Positions 33,079 through 41,994 of a stretch of DNA of 64,000 nt are shown piece by piece; position 1 is the first letter of the stretch, and every line of letters starts with the position of its first letter. The position numbers were made by a program, and so were the translations under genes. This stretch comes from Luteococcus sp052116585 (GTDB taxonomy: Bacteria; Actinomycetota; Actinomycetes; Propionibacteriales; Propionibacteriaceae). The DNA lies in the NCBI RefSeq assembly GCF_052116585.1, contig NZ_JBQKKT010000009.1, forward strand, positions 1-64,000. Direction: 5' to 3'. The notes beneath the pieces were generated by a model, which worked only from the letters and a program-made list of their open reading frames with translations, ran no database searches and was not told the origin of the DNA.

Positions 33079-34331
33079 TCTGCCCCCACCGCCGTGTCCG
33101 GGGCATCGAGGGGGACCGACGCGATGAGCAGGAAGTCCTTGCCCTCCTGGCGAACCTCCAGGTGTCCGCCGACGCCGTTGAGTCGTTCCGCGAGCCCGGC
33201 CAGGCCGCTGCCGCTCGCGCCACCAGTACGGGGATGGGCTCCATCATTGCTGATGGTGATCCGGGCCTGCCGTCCGGCCTCGAGCGCGATCCGGCAGCGA
33301 GTCGCCGCGCTGTGCCGGACGATGTTGGTCACGGCCTCGCGGACCGTCCAGGCCAGGGCCTCCTGACTGGCGGCGGAGATGGCGTCGAGCCGCTCGGTTC
33401 CCGTGACCGTGACGCGGGCACCCGCCGATTCCAGCAGGCGCTGGGCCCCGGCGAGCTCGGCCTGCAGGTCAGCCTTGCGATACCCGGCGACGACCGCGCG
33501 GATCTCGGCCAACTGCTCTTGGGCGAGGCGGTGCACGGCATCCATCTCCTCGCGTGACTGCTCGTGCCGATCGCGTCGGGAGAGTTCTGCAGCGAGTTGC
33601 GACTTGAGGGCGATGGCCGAAAGTCCTCGTCCCACGATGTCGTGCAGGTCACGGCTGAAGCGCAGGCGCTCCTCGGCCACGGCGAGTCGCGCATTCGTCT
33701 GGCGGGCTTCGTCGAGGGCACGGATCACTCCGAGCATCCAGGCGGTCAGCCGTCCGGTCCACCCCATGGCCACCAGGTAGAGCGCCGGAGCGAAGCCGAC
33801 CAGGGTCAACATCAGTGGGTCGAGCCCCCGCAGCAGTGCGATGACCCCGGGCGCCAGGACCGCCATCGCCAGAACGAGATTGGCCTGGCGCCCGGTCAGG
33901 AGACAGAGCAGCAGACTCAGCGGCCCGGCCACGGCGAGCATGGCAGAGACAGGAGCCGAACCCCAGGACCTGGTCACCGCCACGGGGAGGAACAGGGCCG
34001 GGAGCAGTGCAGCGGCGCCTGTCAGACCCCATGCCAACCAGCCCAGGCGACGGGTGCGTTCGGTCGTTTGCCCCGGGCGGGTGCCAGCGAGCGCGGCGTT
34101 CGTCAACAGTCCTGCAACCAGGCAGGCCAGCGCGGTCGCCGCGATGCAGACGACGGTGCGCCACAACGGGATGTCGGCACGCTGGGCCCACAGCGGGGCT
34201 GCCTGGATCAACCACGCAGTCGGCGGCAGGAAGACGAAGGAGAACTTCGTGTAACGAACCAGCCGCTCGGTAGGGGTGGCCCCGAGGACCCGAGAGGTCA
34301 GCGGTACGGCAGGGGCGCTGTGCTCGTTCAC
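33075..34331 (-). CDS. DesK/NarX-type sensor histidine kinase
   Basis: A membrane sensor kinase partner of the response regulator. The 418-residue protein has about five to six membrane helices (about residues 40-200), a HisKA_3 dimerisation domain with phospho-acceptor His in FSRDLHDIVGRGLSAIALKSQ, and an ATPase domain with N-box VREAVTNIVRHSAATRC and G-box GGASGSGLAGLAERL. The GTG at 34331 is favoured by GGGAG nine bases upstream. No periplasmic sensor domain is evident, which fits intramembrane sensing of envelope or membrane state, as in DesK/LiaS-like kinases paired with exporters. Confidence 0.9.
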   Translation of the reverse strand: MNEHSAPAVPLTSRVLGATPTERLVRYTKFSFVFLPPTAWLIQAAPLWAQRADIPLWRTVVCIAATALACLVAGLLTNAALAGTRPGQTTERTRRLGWLAWGLTGAAALLPALFLPVAVTRSWGSAPVSAMLAVAGPLSLLLCLLTGRQANLVLAMAVLAPGVIALLRGLDPLMLTLVGFAPALYLVAMGWTGRLTAWMLGVIRALDEARQTNARLAVAEERLRFSRDLHDIVGRGLSAIALKSQLAAELSRRDRHEQSREEMDAVHRLAQEQLAEIRAVVAGYRKADLQAELAGAQRLLESAGARVTVTGTERLDAISAASQEALAWTVREAVTNIVRHSAATRCRIALEAGRQARITISNDGAHPRTGGASGSGLAGLAERLNGVGGHLEVRQEGKDFLLIASVPLDAPDTAVGAE

Positions 34332-34410
34332 GTCGTGATTCTCCCAGCAGGATCGATCAGGAACCCAACGACGGGCCGACCGCCACCGGCGACGATCGGC
34401 CCGACGGAGC

Positions 34411-35301
34411 TCATCGGCGGGGCTCCCACACCATCGTGCGGCCCAGGAACCACGCACCGGCGCCGATCCAGGCCAGCAGCACCAGCGTCGGACGCACCGC
34501 GGCACGCCAGGTCCCGGCAGCAGTCAGCAGCTCACCCTCGAGAGTCACACCATTGAGGCCCATCTGGACCAGATCGGAGACGGGTGCCACGGGCAGGAGT
34601 TGGAAGGCCAGAGCCCAGTTCTCGGGGAAGGTGGACAGGGGCATCATGAGACCCGAGATGCCCAGGGCCAGGAACATGCCGGGCATGGTGGTCAGCTGCG
34701 AGGACTCCACGGTGCGGGTGATCGCGCTGGTGAGGAAGCTGGCGATGGCGAACAGGATGGCGCCGAGCACCATCGCGAGCACCACCAGCACCGGGTTGGT
34801 GAAGGGCGGGGCTCCGAAGACGGCACTGAGGGCGGCCAGCACGAGGGCAACCTGTACCACGAAGATCAGCACATTGGGGCTGGCGATGGCCACCAGGATC
34901 TCCATCGGGGTGGCCTCGCCGGTGCGCAGCCTCTTGAGGACCAGGGCCTCGCGTCGTGCCACGGTTGCGGTGGTCAGGTTGTAGTAGATGGCAATGCCCA
35001 GTCCGGTGATGACCAGGATGGCGGTGAGCATGGTGGCGATGCCTCCCTTGCCCAACCGCTCGTCGGCCTGTTGGACGGCGGGCAGCTGGGCCAGCATCAA
35101 GACCATCAGCGGTGCGATGGTCACGGCGTAGAAGAAGCTCACCTTGCTGCGCAGCAACATCTTCAGCTCGGCACGGGTGAGGCTCCCGATACGGCGCAGC
35201 GAGCGACGGACCGGGGACGATCCGGGCAGATCCACCTGGTTGGAGGTGCGGGCAATGGTCGTGTCGGCGGAATCAGACTGGGGGACGGTGAGGCTGGTCA
35301 T
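34411..35301 (-). CDS. ABC-2 type transporter permease
   Basis: The membrane subunit of an exporter with the upstream ATPase. The 296-residue protein has a polar N-terminus of about 45 residues and six hydrophobic segments: about 52-72, 88-108, 133-158, 165-190, 200-220 and 262-284. This is the usual ABC2_membrane arrangement. Segment four carries LTSAITRTVESSQLTTMPGMFLAL, a characteristic region of drug or antibiotic exporters. It lies 69 bases downstream of the ATPase gene and 79 bases upstream of the kinase gene, in one transcriptional unit. Substrate unknown; antimicrobial peptide or lipid efflux is plausible. Confidence 0.88.
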   Translation of the reverse strand: MTSLTVPQSDSADTTIARTSNQVDLPGSSPVRRSLRRIGSLTRAELKMLLRSKVSFFYAVTIAPLMVLMLAQLPAVQQADERLGKGGIATMLTAILVITGLGIAIYYNLTTATVARREALVLKRLRTGEATPMEILVAIASPNVLIFVVQVALVLAALSAVFGAPPFTNPVLVVLAMVLGAILFAIASFLTSAITRTVESSQLTTMPGMFLALGISGLMMPLSTFPENWALAFQLLPVAPVSDLVQMGLNGVTLEGELLTAAGTWRAAVRPTLVLLAWIGAGAWFLGRTMVWEPRR

Positions 35302-35370
35302 GGTGTTCTCCCGGGGTGTGCGGTTGACGACGTGCGATGGCGAGGGTTGCGGTGGTGGGTGGCCTGGAGC

Positions 35371-36312
35371 TCAGGCGGCTCGACGTTCGGCATCGGAGAT
35401 GGCCAGGAAGGCCTGCTCCAGCGACGCGCTACGGGCCTGCAGGCGCCCCAGCCTCAGGTCCTGCCGTTCCGCCTCGTCGAGCAGGGCGGCCAGTGTGACC
35501 TGGAGGTTGCTGCTCTGCAGCTGGACGCGTCCTTCGGCGGACGTGTTGATGGGGGCGGCCAGAGCGGGCAGCGAGGCCAGGTCCAGCAGCTCCGTGCCCG
35601 AGCACTGGAAGTCGATGCGGGCGTTCTGCGTGGCGACGATGTCTGCGACGGTGCCCTCGGTGTGGATGACGCCGTGGTGCATGATCGCCAGCCGTGAGGC
35701 GAGCTCCTCGGCCTCGGCCAGATAGTGGGTGGTCAGCACGACGGTGCAGCCCTCTTCGAGCAGGGAGCGAACCAGCTGCCAGGTGACCTGACGGCTCTGC
35801 GGGTCCAGGCCCGTGGTGGGCTCATCCAGGAAGACGAGCTCGGGGCGTCCCATCAGGGCAAGGCCCAGGTCCAGGCGTCGCTTCTCGCCGCCGGAGAGGC
35901 TCTTCACCGGGACCGATGCGCGATCGGAGAGCTGGACGTCGGCCAGCACGCTGGCAACCGAGCGCGGATGGGTGAGTGTTCCGTGCCACATGGTTGCGGT
36001 CTCGGCCACCGTGAGGCTTTCGGGGAAGCCGGCCGACTGGAGCATGACGCCAATGCGCGAGATGATCCGGGACCGTTGCTTGATCGGGTCATGCCCCAGC
36101 ACGCGAACGGTCCCGCCGCTCGCGGGAGCAAGCCCCTCCAGTACCTCGAGTGTGGAGGTCTTGCCGGCCCCATTTGTGCCGAGCAGGGCGAACAGTTCGC
36201 CTCGGTTGACGTGCAGGTCAATGCCGCGGACGGCCTCGAAGCCGTGACGGCCCGTGCCGTAGCGGCGGCGAAGACCAGTGGCCTGGATGACGGGATCAGC
36301 AGTGGTGTTCAT
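35371..36312 (-). CDS. ABC transporter ATP-binding protein (drug-export type)
   Basis: The ATPase of the ABC-2 exporter. The 313-residue protein has Walker A GTNGAGKTS, Q-loop VMLQSAGFPESLTVAET, signature LSGGEKRRLDLGLAL, Walker B LVFLDEPTTGLDP and H-loop VLTTHYL. It ends in a C-terminal extension of about 80 residues typical of drug-resistance ATPases (CcmA/DrrA class). First gene of the four-gene exporter and two-component operon. The 16-bp palindrome at 36371-36386 lies about 60 bases upstream of its ATG. Confidence 0.93.
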   Translation of the reverse strand: MNTTADPVIQATGLRRRYGTGRHGFEAVRGIDLHVNRGELFALLGTNGAGKTSTLEVLEGLAPASGGTVRVLGHDPIKQRSRIISRIGVMLQSAGFPESLTVAETATMWHGTLTHPRSVASVLADVQLSDRASVPVKSLSGGEKRRLDLGLALMGRPELVFLDEPTTGLDPQSRQVTWQLVRSLLEEGCTVVLTTHYLAEAEELASRLAIMHHGVIHTEGTVADIVATQNARIDFQCSGTELLDLASLPALAAPINTSAEGRVQLQSSNLQVTLAALLDEAERQDLRLGRLQARSASLEQAFLAISDAERRAA

Positions 36313-36370
36313 GTCTTCGAGTCTTCCGTCGCAATGGACTCGTCCCCAGTGCGGGACCTCATCGGTTCCT

Positions 36371-36386
36371 CATGACATTTGTCATG
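36371..36386. promoter_or_regulatory. Palindromic operator candidate CATGACA-TT-TGTCATG
   Basis: A perfect inverted repeat with seven-base arms lies upstream of the exporter/two-component operon, between it and the divergent lepA gene. It resembles the dyads recognised by LuxR-class response regulators, so autoregulation by the operon's own regulator is the simplest reading. Confidence 0.55.
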
Positions 36387-36472
36387 CGGTGTGGGGCACC
36401 GGACATGAGTTGTGCGGCCGTTCGTGAGAAGATGTCTCGTCCCACCTGAACGACACGACGACGGGGAGTGCA

Positions 36473-38317
36473 TTGAGCGCGCCACAGCCTGGATCGACCG
36501 ACCCGGCGATCATCCGCAATTTCTGCATCATTGCGCACATCGACCACGGCAAGTCGACCCTCGCCGACCGGATGCTCCAGATCACGGGCGTGGTCGACCA
36601 GCGCGCCATGCGCGCCCAGTACCTCGACCGGATGGACATCGAGCGTGAGCGCGGCATCACCATCAAGAGCCAAGCGGTGCGCATGCCGTGGACGGTTGAC
36701 GGGACCACCCATGTGCTGAACATGATCGACACGCCGGGACACGTCGACTTCACCTATGAGGTCTCACGGTCACTGGCCGCCTGCGAGGGCGCGATCCTGT
36801 TGGTGGACGCTGCCCAGGGCATCGAGGCCCAGACGCTCGCCAACCTGTACCTGGCGATGGAGAACGACCTGACCATCATCCCGGTGCTGAACAAGATCGA
36901 CCTGCCGGGGGCGCAGCCGGAGAAGTATGCGGCCGAGCTCGCTGGCCTGATTGGTTGTGAGCCCGACGACGTCCTGCTGGTCTCCGCCAAGACCGGGCAG
37001 GGTGTCGATGACCTGCTCAATGCCATCGTCGCGCAGATCCCCGCGCCTGAGGGTGATGCTGACGCCCCCGCCCGGGCCCTGATCTTCGATTCCGTCTATG
37101 ACACCTACCGCGGCGTGGTGACCTATGTCCGTGTGGTCGACGGCCGGTTGAGCCATCGCGAGAAGATCCGGATGATGAGCACCAAGGCCACCCATGAGGT
37201 GCTTGAGGTGGGCGTCATCAGCCCGGAACCGATGAAGTCCGACGCGATTGGCGTCGGTGAGGTGGGCTACCTCATCACCGGCGTGAAGGACGTGCGCCAG
37301 AGCCGGGTGGGAGACACGGTCACCTCGGACGCGCGGCCGGCCGAGAAGGACCTGGGTGGCTACCGGCACCCCAATCCGATGGTCTTCTCCGGCCTGTACC
37401 CGATCGACGGCAATGACTTTCCCGTGCTGCGAGAGGCGCTGGAGAAGCTCCAGCTCAATGACGCGGCGCTGACCTACGAGCCCGAGACCTCTGGCGCCCT
37501 GGGCTTCGGTTTTCGCGTGGGCTTCCTGGGGCTCCTGCACATGGAGATCACCCGCGAGCGTCTGGAACAGGAATTCAACCTGGACCTGATCAGCACCGCG
37601 CCGAATGTGGTCTATCGAGTGGTGATGGAGGACGGCAAGGAATTCACCGTCACCAACCCGTCGGAGTACCCGGACGGGAAGATCGACAAGGTCTACGAGC
37701 CGGTGGCGAAGGCCACCATTCTGGCGCCCAGCGAGTACATCGGCACCATCATGGAGCTGTGCCAGCAGAAGCGAGGCATCCAGACCGGCATGGACTACCT
37801 CAGCGAGGACCGCGTCGAGATTCGCTATGTCCTGCCGATGGGCGAGATCGTCTTCGACTTCTTCGACGCCCTGAAGAGCCGCACCAAGGGTTATGCCAGC
37901 CTTGACTACGACATCTCTGGCGAGGAGGCGGCAGATCTGGTGAAGGTGGACATCCTGCTGCATGGTGATCCCGTCGACGCGTTCAGCGCGATCGTGCACA
38001 AGGACAAGGCCTATGCCTACGGCGTGGCGATGGCGAGCAAGCTGAAGGAATTGATTCCCAGGCAGCAGTTCGAGGTCCCCATCCAGGCCGCCATCGGTGC
38101 TCGCGTGATCGCTCGTGAGACCATTCGCGCCATCCGCAAGGACGTCCTGGCCAAGTGCTACGGCGGTGACATCTCCCGAAAGCGCAAGTTGCTCGAGAAG
38201 CAGAAGGAGGGCAAGAAGCGCATGAAGATGGTCGGGCGCGTCGAGGTCCCCCAGGAGGCCTTCGTGGCTGCGCTGCAGACCGGCGAGGGTGGCAAGGAGA
38301 AGGAAGCCAAGAAGTAG
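36473..38317 (+). CDS. lepA: Elongation factor 4 (LepA), ribosomal back-translocase GTPase
   Basis: A ribosome-associated GTPase implicated in back-translocation and 30S biogenesis. The 614-residue protein shows G1 AHIDHGKST, G2 around ERGITIKSQ, G3 DTPGHVDF, G4 NKID, and G5 VSAKTG. EF-G-like domains II, III and V follow, then the LepA-specific C-terminal domain (YGGDISRKRKLLEKQKEGKKRMK). The start is TTG with GGGGAG upstream, and MSAPQPGSTDPAIIRNFCI is typical. Core gene flanked by accessory blocks on both sides. Ends in a hairpin terminator. Confidence 0.97.
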   Translation: MSAPQPGSTDPAIIRNFCIIAHIDHGKSTLADRMLQITGVVDQRAMRAQYLDRMDIERERGITIKSQAVRMPWTVDGTTHVLNMIDTPGHVDFTYEVSRSLAACEGAILLVDAAQGIEAQTLANLYLAMENDLTIIPVLNKIDLPGAQPEKYAAELAGLIGCEPDDVLLVSAKTGQGVDDLLNAIVAQIPAPEGDADAPARALIFDSVYDTYRGVVTYVRVVDGRLSHREKIRMMSTKATHEVLEVGVISPEPMKSDAIGVGEVGYLITGVKDVRQSRVGDTVTSDARPAEKDLGGYRHPNPMVFSGLYPIDGNDFPVLREALEKLQLNDAALTYEPETSGALGFGFRVGFLGLLHMEITRERLEQEFNLDLISTAPNVVYRVVMEDGKEFTVTNPSEYPDGKIDKVYEPVAKATILAPSEYIGTIMELCQQKRGIQTGMDYLSEDRVEIRYVLPMGEIVFDFFDALKSRTKGYASLDYDISGEEAADLVKVDILLHGDPVDAFSAIVHKDKAYAYGVAMASKLKELIPRQQFEVPIQAAIGARVIARETIRAIRKDVLAKCYGGDISRKRKLLEKQKEGKKRMKMVGRVEVPQEAFVAALQTGEGGKEKEAKK

Positions 38318-38325
38318 GCCGATGT

Positions 38326-38412
38326 CACGCGGGTGGGGGCGCCCCCCCCCCCCCGCGGGGGGGGGGGCCCCCCGACAGGCGGGGGGAGGGGGGGGCCGCA
38401 CCCGCGTGTTTT
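38326..38412 (+). terminator. lepA terminator interrupted by C/G homopolymer runs
   Basis: Arms CACGCGGGTG (38326-38335) and CACCCGCGTG (38399-38408) are perfectly complementary and followed by TTTT (38409-38412), a normal terminator shape. The region between them (38336-38398) consists almost entirely of runs of 5 to 13 C or G. Such a loop is implausible and suggests a miscalled or misassembled hairpin. Confidence 0.7.
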
Positions 38413-38459
38413 CTCTGCCTGTCCTGTCCCCGGCCGGGGTTCTCCCAGCGGGTCTTCTG

Positions 38460-39950
38460 TCAATCCGCGACGGTGAGGGCGTCGGCACCCTCGGGCGGGA
38501 ACCACTTGCCGGCTTCGTGCCCCGGACGCGTGTGCCAGACCTCGCCGGGGATGCCGTCGGGCATGAACTGGTTGTTGTCCAGATTGAACTGGGCCACGAC
38601 GGGATCCGGCTGGCTGTCGAGGTCGCGGAGCGCAGCCACCGCGTACTTGCCCAAGAAGATGAGCGAGACAAGGTTGGTGATGGCCATCAGGGCCATGGCG
38701 ACGTCGGCCAGTGACCACACCAGGTCGAGTGCCAGGATGGCGCCGAGGGCAGCGGAGCCGATCGTCATCAGGCGGATGGCGAGCTCGCCGACCTTCCCGC
38801 CGCGCAGGAAGTCCATGTTGATCTCGGCATAGGTCTCATTGCCCAGCAGGGTGGAGAAGGCGAAGACGAAGACCAGGACGGTGAAGACCGGGCCAACCCA
38901 GCTGCCCAGCGAATGGCTCATGGCGTCCTGGGTGAGGGTGGCGCCAGCCATGGCCTTGGTGGTGACTCCAGGGGTGTAGATGGAGGCGTCGGAGAGCAGG
39001 ATGACCACGGCCGTCGCGGTGCAGACCATCATGGTGTCGACGAAGACGCCCAACGACTGGATGAGTCCCTGGTGCGCCGGGTGGCTGGTGGTCGCAGCCG
39101 CAGCGGCGTTGGGAGCCGAACCCATACCGGCCTCGTTGGAGTACATGCCGCGCTTCACGCCGTTCAGGATGGTGGCCAGCAGGCCGCCGCCGACACCGGC
39201 CAGGGTCTGGTCGAGACCGAAGGCGCCCTTCACGATGGACGCGATGGCGTGCGGAACCTCGCCCAGGTTCATGACGATGATGACGGTCGCCAGCAGGACG
39301 TAGATGAGCGCCATCAGGGGAGCCATCCACTCGGTCACCTTGGCCACCTGCTTCACACCGCCGAGGACGACGATGCCGACTCCCACGGCAACCAGGATTG
39401 CCGTGATGTGCGGCGGGATGCCGAAGGACTTGTCGAAGACTGCGGCGATGGTGTTCGCCTGGACCATCTGGAAGACGAAGCCGAAGGTGAACACGAGAAG
39501 CACGGCGAACAGCACGCCCAGCGGGCGGCTGCGCAGGCCACGCTGCATGTAGTACGCCGGGCCACCGCGGAAGCTGCGGTCGGTGTGGGGCACCTTGTAG
39601 AGCTGGGCCAAGGTGGCCTCCACGAAAGCCGTGGCCATGCCGAGCGATGCCATGACCCACATCCAGAAGATGGCGCCCGGACCGCCGAGGGCCAGCGCGA
39701 TGGCCACACCGGCAATGTTGCCAGTACCGACTCGGGAGGCCAGCGAGATGCAGAAGGCCTGGAAGGAGCTGATGCCGTCGCCCGCTCCGGATCGGGAGCC
39801 GAGCGCGACCCTGAGCATGGTTGCGAACTTGCGGAACTGGACGCCGCGGGTGGTGATGGTGAAGCCGATGCCGGCCAGGATGACGAGGACGATCAGCACC
39901 CAGCTGAGTGAGTCGTTGAGCCATCCGACGATGGAGTTGATGCGGTCCAT
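38460..39950 (-). CDS. Alanine/glycine:cation symporter (AGCS family)
   Basis: A sodium- or proton-coupled importer of alanine or glycine. The 496-residue polytopic protein has about eleven hydrophobic segments and AGCS hallmarks: GDGISSFQAFCISLASRVGTGNIAGVAIAL, FWMWVMASLGMATAFVEATLAQLYK, GGPAYYMQRGL, and GMGSAPNAAAAA. The hydrophilic C-terminus of about 40 residues (DNNQFMPDGIPGEVW) is cytoplasmic. Monocistronic, convergent with lepA. It is the first gene of an accessory block of transport and secreted proteins. Confidence 0.95.
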   Translation of the reverse strand: MDRINSIVGWLNDSLSWVLIVLVILAGIGFTITTRGVQFRKFATMLRVALGSRSGAGDGISSFQAFCISLASRVGTGNIAGVAIALALGGPGAIFWMWVMASLGMATAFVEATLAQLYKVPHTDRSFRGGPAYYMQRGLRSRPLGVLFAVLLVFTFGFVFQMVQANTIAAVFDKSFGIPPHITAILVAVGVGIVVLGGVKQVAKVTEWMAPLMALIYVLLATVIIVMNLGEVPHAIASIVKGAFGLDQTLAGVGGGLLATILNGVKRGMYSNEAGMGSAPNAAAAATTSHPAHQGLIQSLGVFVDTMMVCTATAVVILLSDASIYTPGVTTKAMAGATLTQDAMSHSLGSWVGPVFTVLVFVFAFSTLLGNETYAEINMDFLRGGKVGELAIRLMTIGSAALGAILALDLVWSLADVAMALMAITNLVSLIFLGKYAVAALRDLDSQPDPVVAQFNLDNNQFMPDGIPGEVWHTRPGHEAGKWFPPEGADALTVAD

Positions 39951-40084
39951 GGGGGTCCTGCCTGGTAGGGCCGCGGCGGACGACTCAGCCCAACGGTGGG
40001 TTCACGTCGCAGGCCGTGGCGATCAAGGGGACAATTTGACCACACGGCAAGGCTTCGGTCGCACTTGCACTTGTCAGGGCGCTG

Positions 40085-40678
40085 TCAGCGTCGAGGGTGG
40101 GCGTGCAGCATCCTCGCTGCGAGCACGCCGCCGATGGCTCCTCCCAGGTGCCCCTGCCAGGAGACGCCCGGATTGCTCGGCAGGACACCCCACAGGATGC
40201 TCCCGTAGACCACGAAGACCACAAGGCCCACCAGGACTTGCTTCCAGTCCCTGCTCCACCACCCACGGGTGAGCAGATAGGTCAGCCAGCCGAAGACGAC
40301 TCCCGATGCCCCCAGGGTCATGGTCCCAGGAGGGCTGAACAACCAGGCCGCGATTCCCGAGGTTGCTGCGACGACGAGGGTGGTCGCGAGCCACCGCCTC
40401 GCTCCGGACAGCGCCACCAGGAAGCCGAGCACGAGCAGGGGAACCGAGTTGTTGGCCAGGTGCTGCCAACCGAAGTGCAGCCACGGTGCGGTCAGTAGAC
40501 CCCACAGCTGACCGGGATCCCAGGAACGAATGCCGAGCTGGTCCAGGGCATGGAAGGTGACCGTGTCGAGGGCTTCGAGTATCCACATGACGCCGACCGG
40601 GACGCCGGCCAGGGCCAGGGATGACCGGGTTCGGTCCGGTCCAGGCTTCGGGGGAGCGGGGCTGGGTGACAGGCTCAT
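40085..40678 (-). CDS. Rhomboid family intramembrane serine protease
   Basis: A 197-residue membrane protease with six hydrophobic segments. It carries the rhomboid catalytic Ser in GASGVVFGW (about residue 120), the catalytic His in WQGHLGGAIGG (about residue 178), and the HFGWQHLANNSVPLL helix containing the conserved His/Asn pair. ATG 40678 is chosen; the frame is open upstream to 40933 but lacks coding character. Divergent from the papain-like secreted protein gene. Substrates unknown; nearby exported proteins are candidates only by location. Confidence 0.88.
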   Translation of the reverse strand: MSLSPSPAPPKPGPDRTRSSLALAGVPVGVMWILEALDTVTFHALDQLGIRSWDPGQLWGLLTAPWLHFGWQHLANNSVPLLVLGFLVALSGARRWLATTLVVAATSGIAAWLFSPPGTMTLGASGVVFGWLTYLLTRGWWSRDWKQVLVGLVVFVVYGSILWGVLPSNPGVSWQGHLGGAIGGVLAARMLHAHPRR

Positions 40679-40819
40679 GCGCCCAGTGTGGCCCGTGCAG
40701 GCAAGGAAGGGATGAACAGTTGACCCGATCATGACGATTGGCAGGCATAACCCCAAGTCAGCGGTTAATAGTGAACGGTTCGAAGGGGCCCAGGAGAGCC
40801 TGGGGGTGGATACCTTCAT

Positions 40820-40843
40820 GGTGTCCGGACGCTGCCGGACACC
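40820..40843 (+). promoter_or_regulatory. Stem-loop in the 5' region of the papain-like gene
   Basis: GGTGTCCGG (40820-40828) and CCGGACACC (40835-40843) form a perfect nine-base stem with a six-base loop, 26 bases before the GTG start. A -10-like TACCTT at 40811 would place it at the 5' end of the mRNA. It could be an mRNA stabiliser or an operator dyad. Confidence 0.5.
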
Positions 40844-40869
40844 CCACTTGCTGAGTTCCGAGGAGAATC

Positions 40870-41973
40870 GTGAAGCGTGTAGTAGTGAGCGGCCTGGTGG
40901 CCGTCTCGATGGCCCTCCTGTCTGCCAACCCACTGGCGGCCCGCGCCGACGTGGACAACGACGGTGTCAGCCAGGGAGCCCGTGGACTTGGCCTCGACGT
41001 CAGCACCGTGCCGGAGCTGCCGGCTTCTCCCAGTGTCGGCACGCGTTCCGTCACCACCTTCGGCGTCACGCCCGCGGCGGCCGACAACTCCCGCTGGTTG
41101 CTTCCCGCTGGTGACCAGGGGCGCGTCAACTCCTGCGTCGTCTGGGCGCTGGGCTACAGCGCCTACGGCCTGCTGATGACCAAGCAGGGTGTCCAGGGCG
41201 CACCCATGGCGCCGATGTTCCCCTACTCGCAGATCTCGCGGGGCAATGACAAGGGCACCAGTGCGGTCCGGGTGCTGCCGATGCTGGCTGCGCAAGGCAT
41301 CGACACCAAGGCACACTACGCGCCCGGCGACTTCGACTTCACCACCCAGCCCAGCCAGGCCGAACGCGCCAATGCCTACCGTTACCGCTTGAGCGGCTAC
41401 AACCGACTGCCCAGCTACGGCTACGCCGCCAGGAGTGCCATCCAGACCTCGATCGCGGCGGGCAAGCCCGTGGTGATCGGCATGCACGTGCGCAAGAACT
41501 TCTGGGACATCAATGCCACCAATGCCATGGACTACTCCTACCGTCCCGCTGGTGACATCGCAGGTGGCCACGAGATGCTGATCTACGCCTACAACGAGAA
41601 GGGCGTCAGCCTTCAGAACTCGTGGTCCTCCAACTGGGCCAATCGCGGAACCTTCACCATCTCCTGGGATGCCCTGCTGAACTCCGGTGACGTCATCGAG
41701 GTCCATTCGATGGGCAATGTCATGGCCGATTCGTCCACCAAGCCCGCGCCGGCGGTCACCCCGACGCCGACTCCCACCCCGACTCCCACCCCGACGCCGA
41801 CTCCCACCCCGACGCCGACTCCCACCCCGACGCCGACTCCCACCCCGACGCCGACACCCGTCGTGACGCCGACTCCGACCCCCACGCCCACTCCGGTCGT
41901 GACGCCGACGCCCACCCCGACGCCCGACGCCTACGACAAGTGGAAGGATCGCTACGACAACCTCTTTCGCTGA
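40870..41973 (+). CDS. Secreted papain-like (C1 family) cysteine protease with Pro-Thr repeat tail
   Basis: An exported 367-residue protein. It has a signal peptide (about 1-27, cleavage near ARA-DVD), a short pro-like region, and a C1 peptidase domain (about 70-290). The expected catalytic residues are present: the Cys in DQGRVNSCVVWALGY, His in GGHEMLIYAY and Asn in SLQNSWSSNWANRGTF. A low-complexity (Thr-Pro)n tail (about 297-353) and a short charged end (DAYDKWKDRYDNLFR) follow. GTG 40870 has AGGAG four bases upstream. No sortase motif is visible. The tail may span or bind the wall. Substrate unknown. Confidence 0.8.
   Translation: MKRVVVSGLVAVSMALLSANPLAARADVDNDGVSQGARGLGLDVSTVPELPASPSVGTRSVTTFGVTPAAADNSRWLLPAGDQGRVNSCVVWALGYSAYGLLMTKQGVQGAPMAPMFPYSQISRGNDKGTSAVRVLPMLAAQGIDTKAHYAPGDFDFTTQPSQAERANAYRYRLSGYNRLPSYGYAARSAIQTSIAAGKPVVIGMHVRKNFWDINATNAMDYSYRPAGDIAGGHEMLIYAYNEKGVSLQNSWSSNWANRGTFTISWDALLNSGDVIEVHSMGNVMADSSTKPAPAVTPTPTPTPTPTPTPTPTPTPTPTPTPTPTPTPTPVVTPTPTPTPTPVVTPTPTPTPDAYDKWKDRYDNLFR
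41761..41930 (+). repeat. In-frame tandem repeat encoding the (Thr-Pro)n tail
   Basis: The 18-base unit CCGACGCCGACTCCCACC occurs four times (41761, 41791, 41809, 41827) with one 12-base partial copy at 41779, then degenerates through two units encoding PVVTPTPTPTP. The 6-base sub-period encodes Thr-Pro pairs. Copy number could vary between strains without breaking the frame. Confidence 0.85.
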
Positions 41974-41994
41974 CGTCGTGAACGAAGGTTGAGC

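Noticed and set aside
41761..41930. Tandem repeat array considered as a CRISPR array
   Set aside because: The units are contiguous, without spacers, in frame, and encode a Thr-Pro tail.
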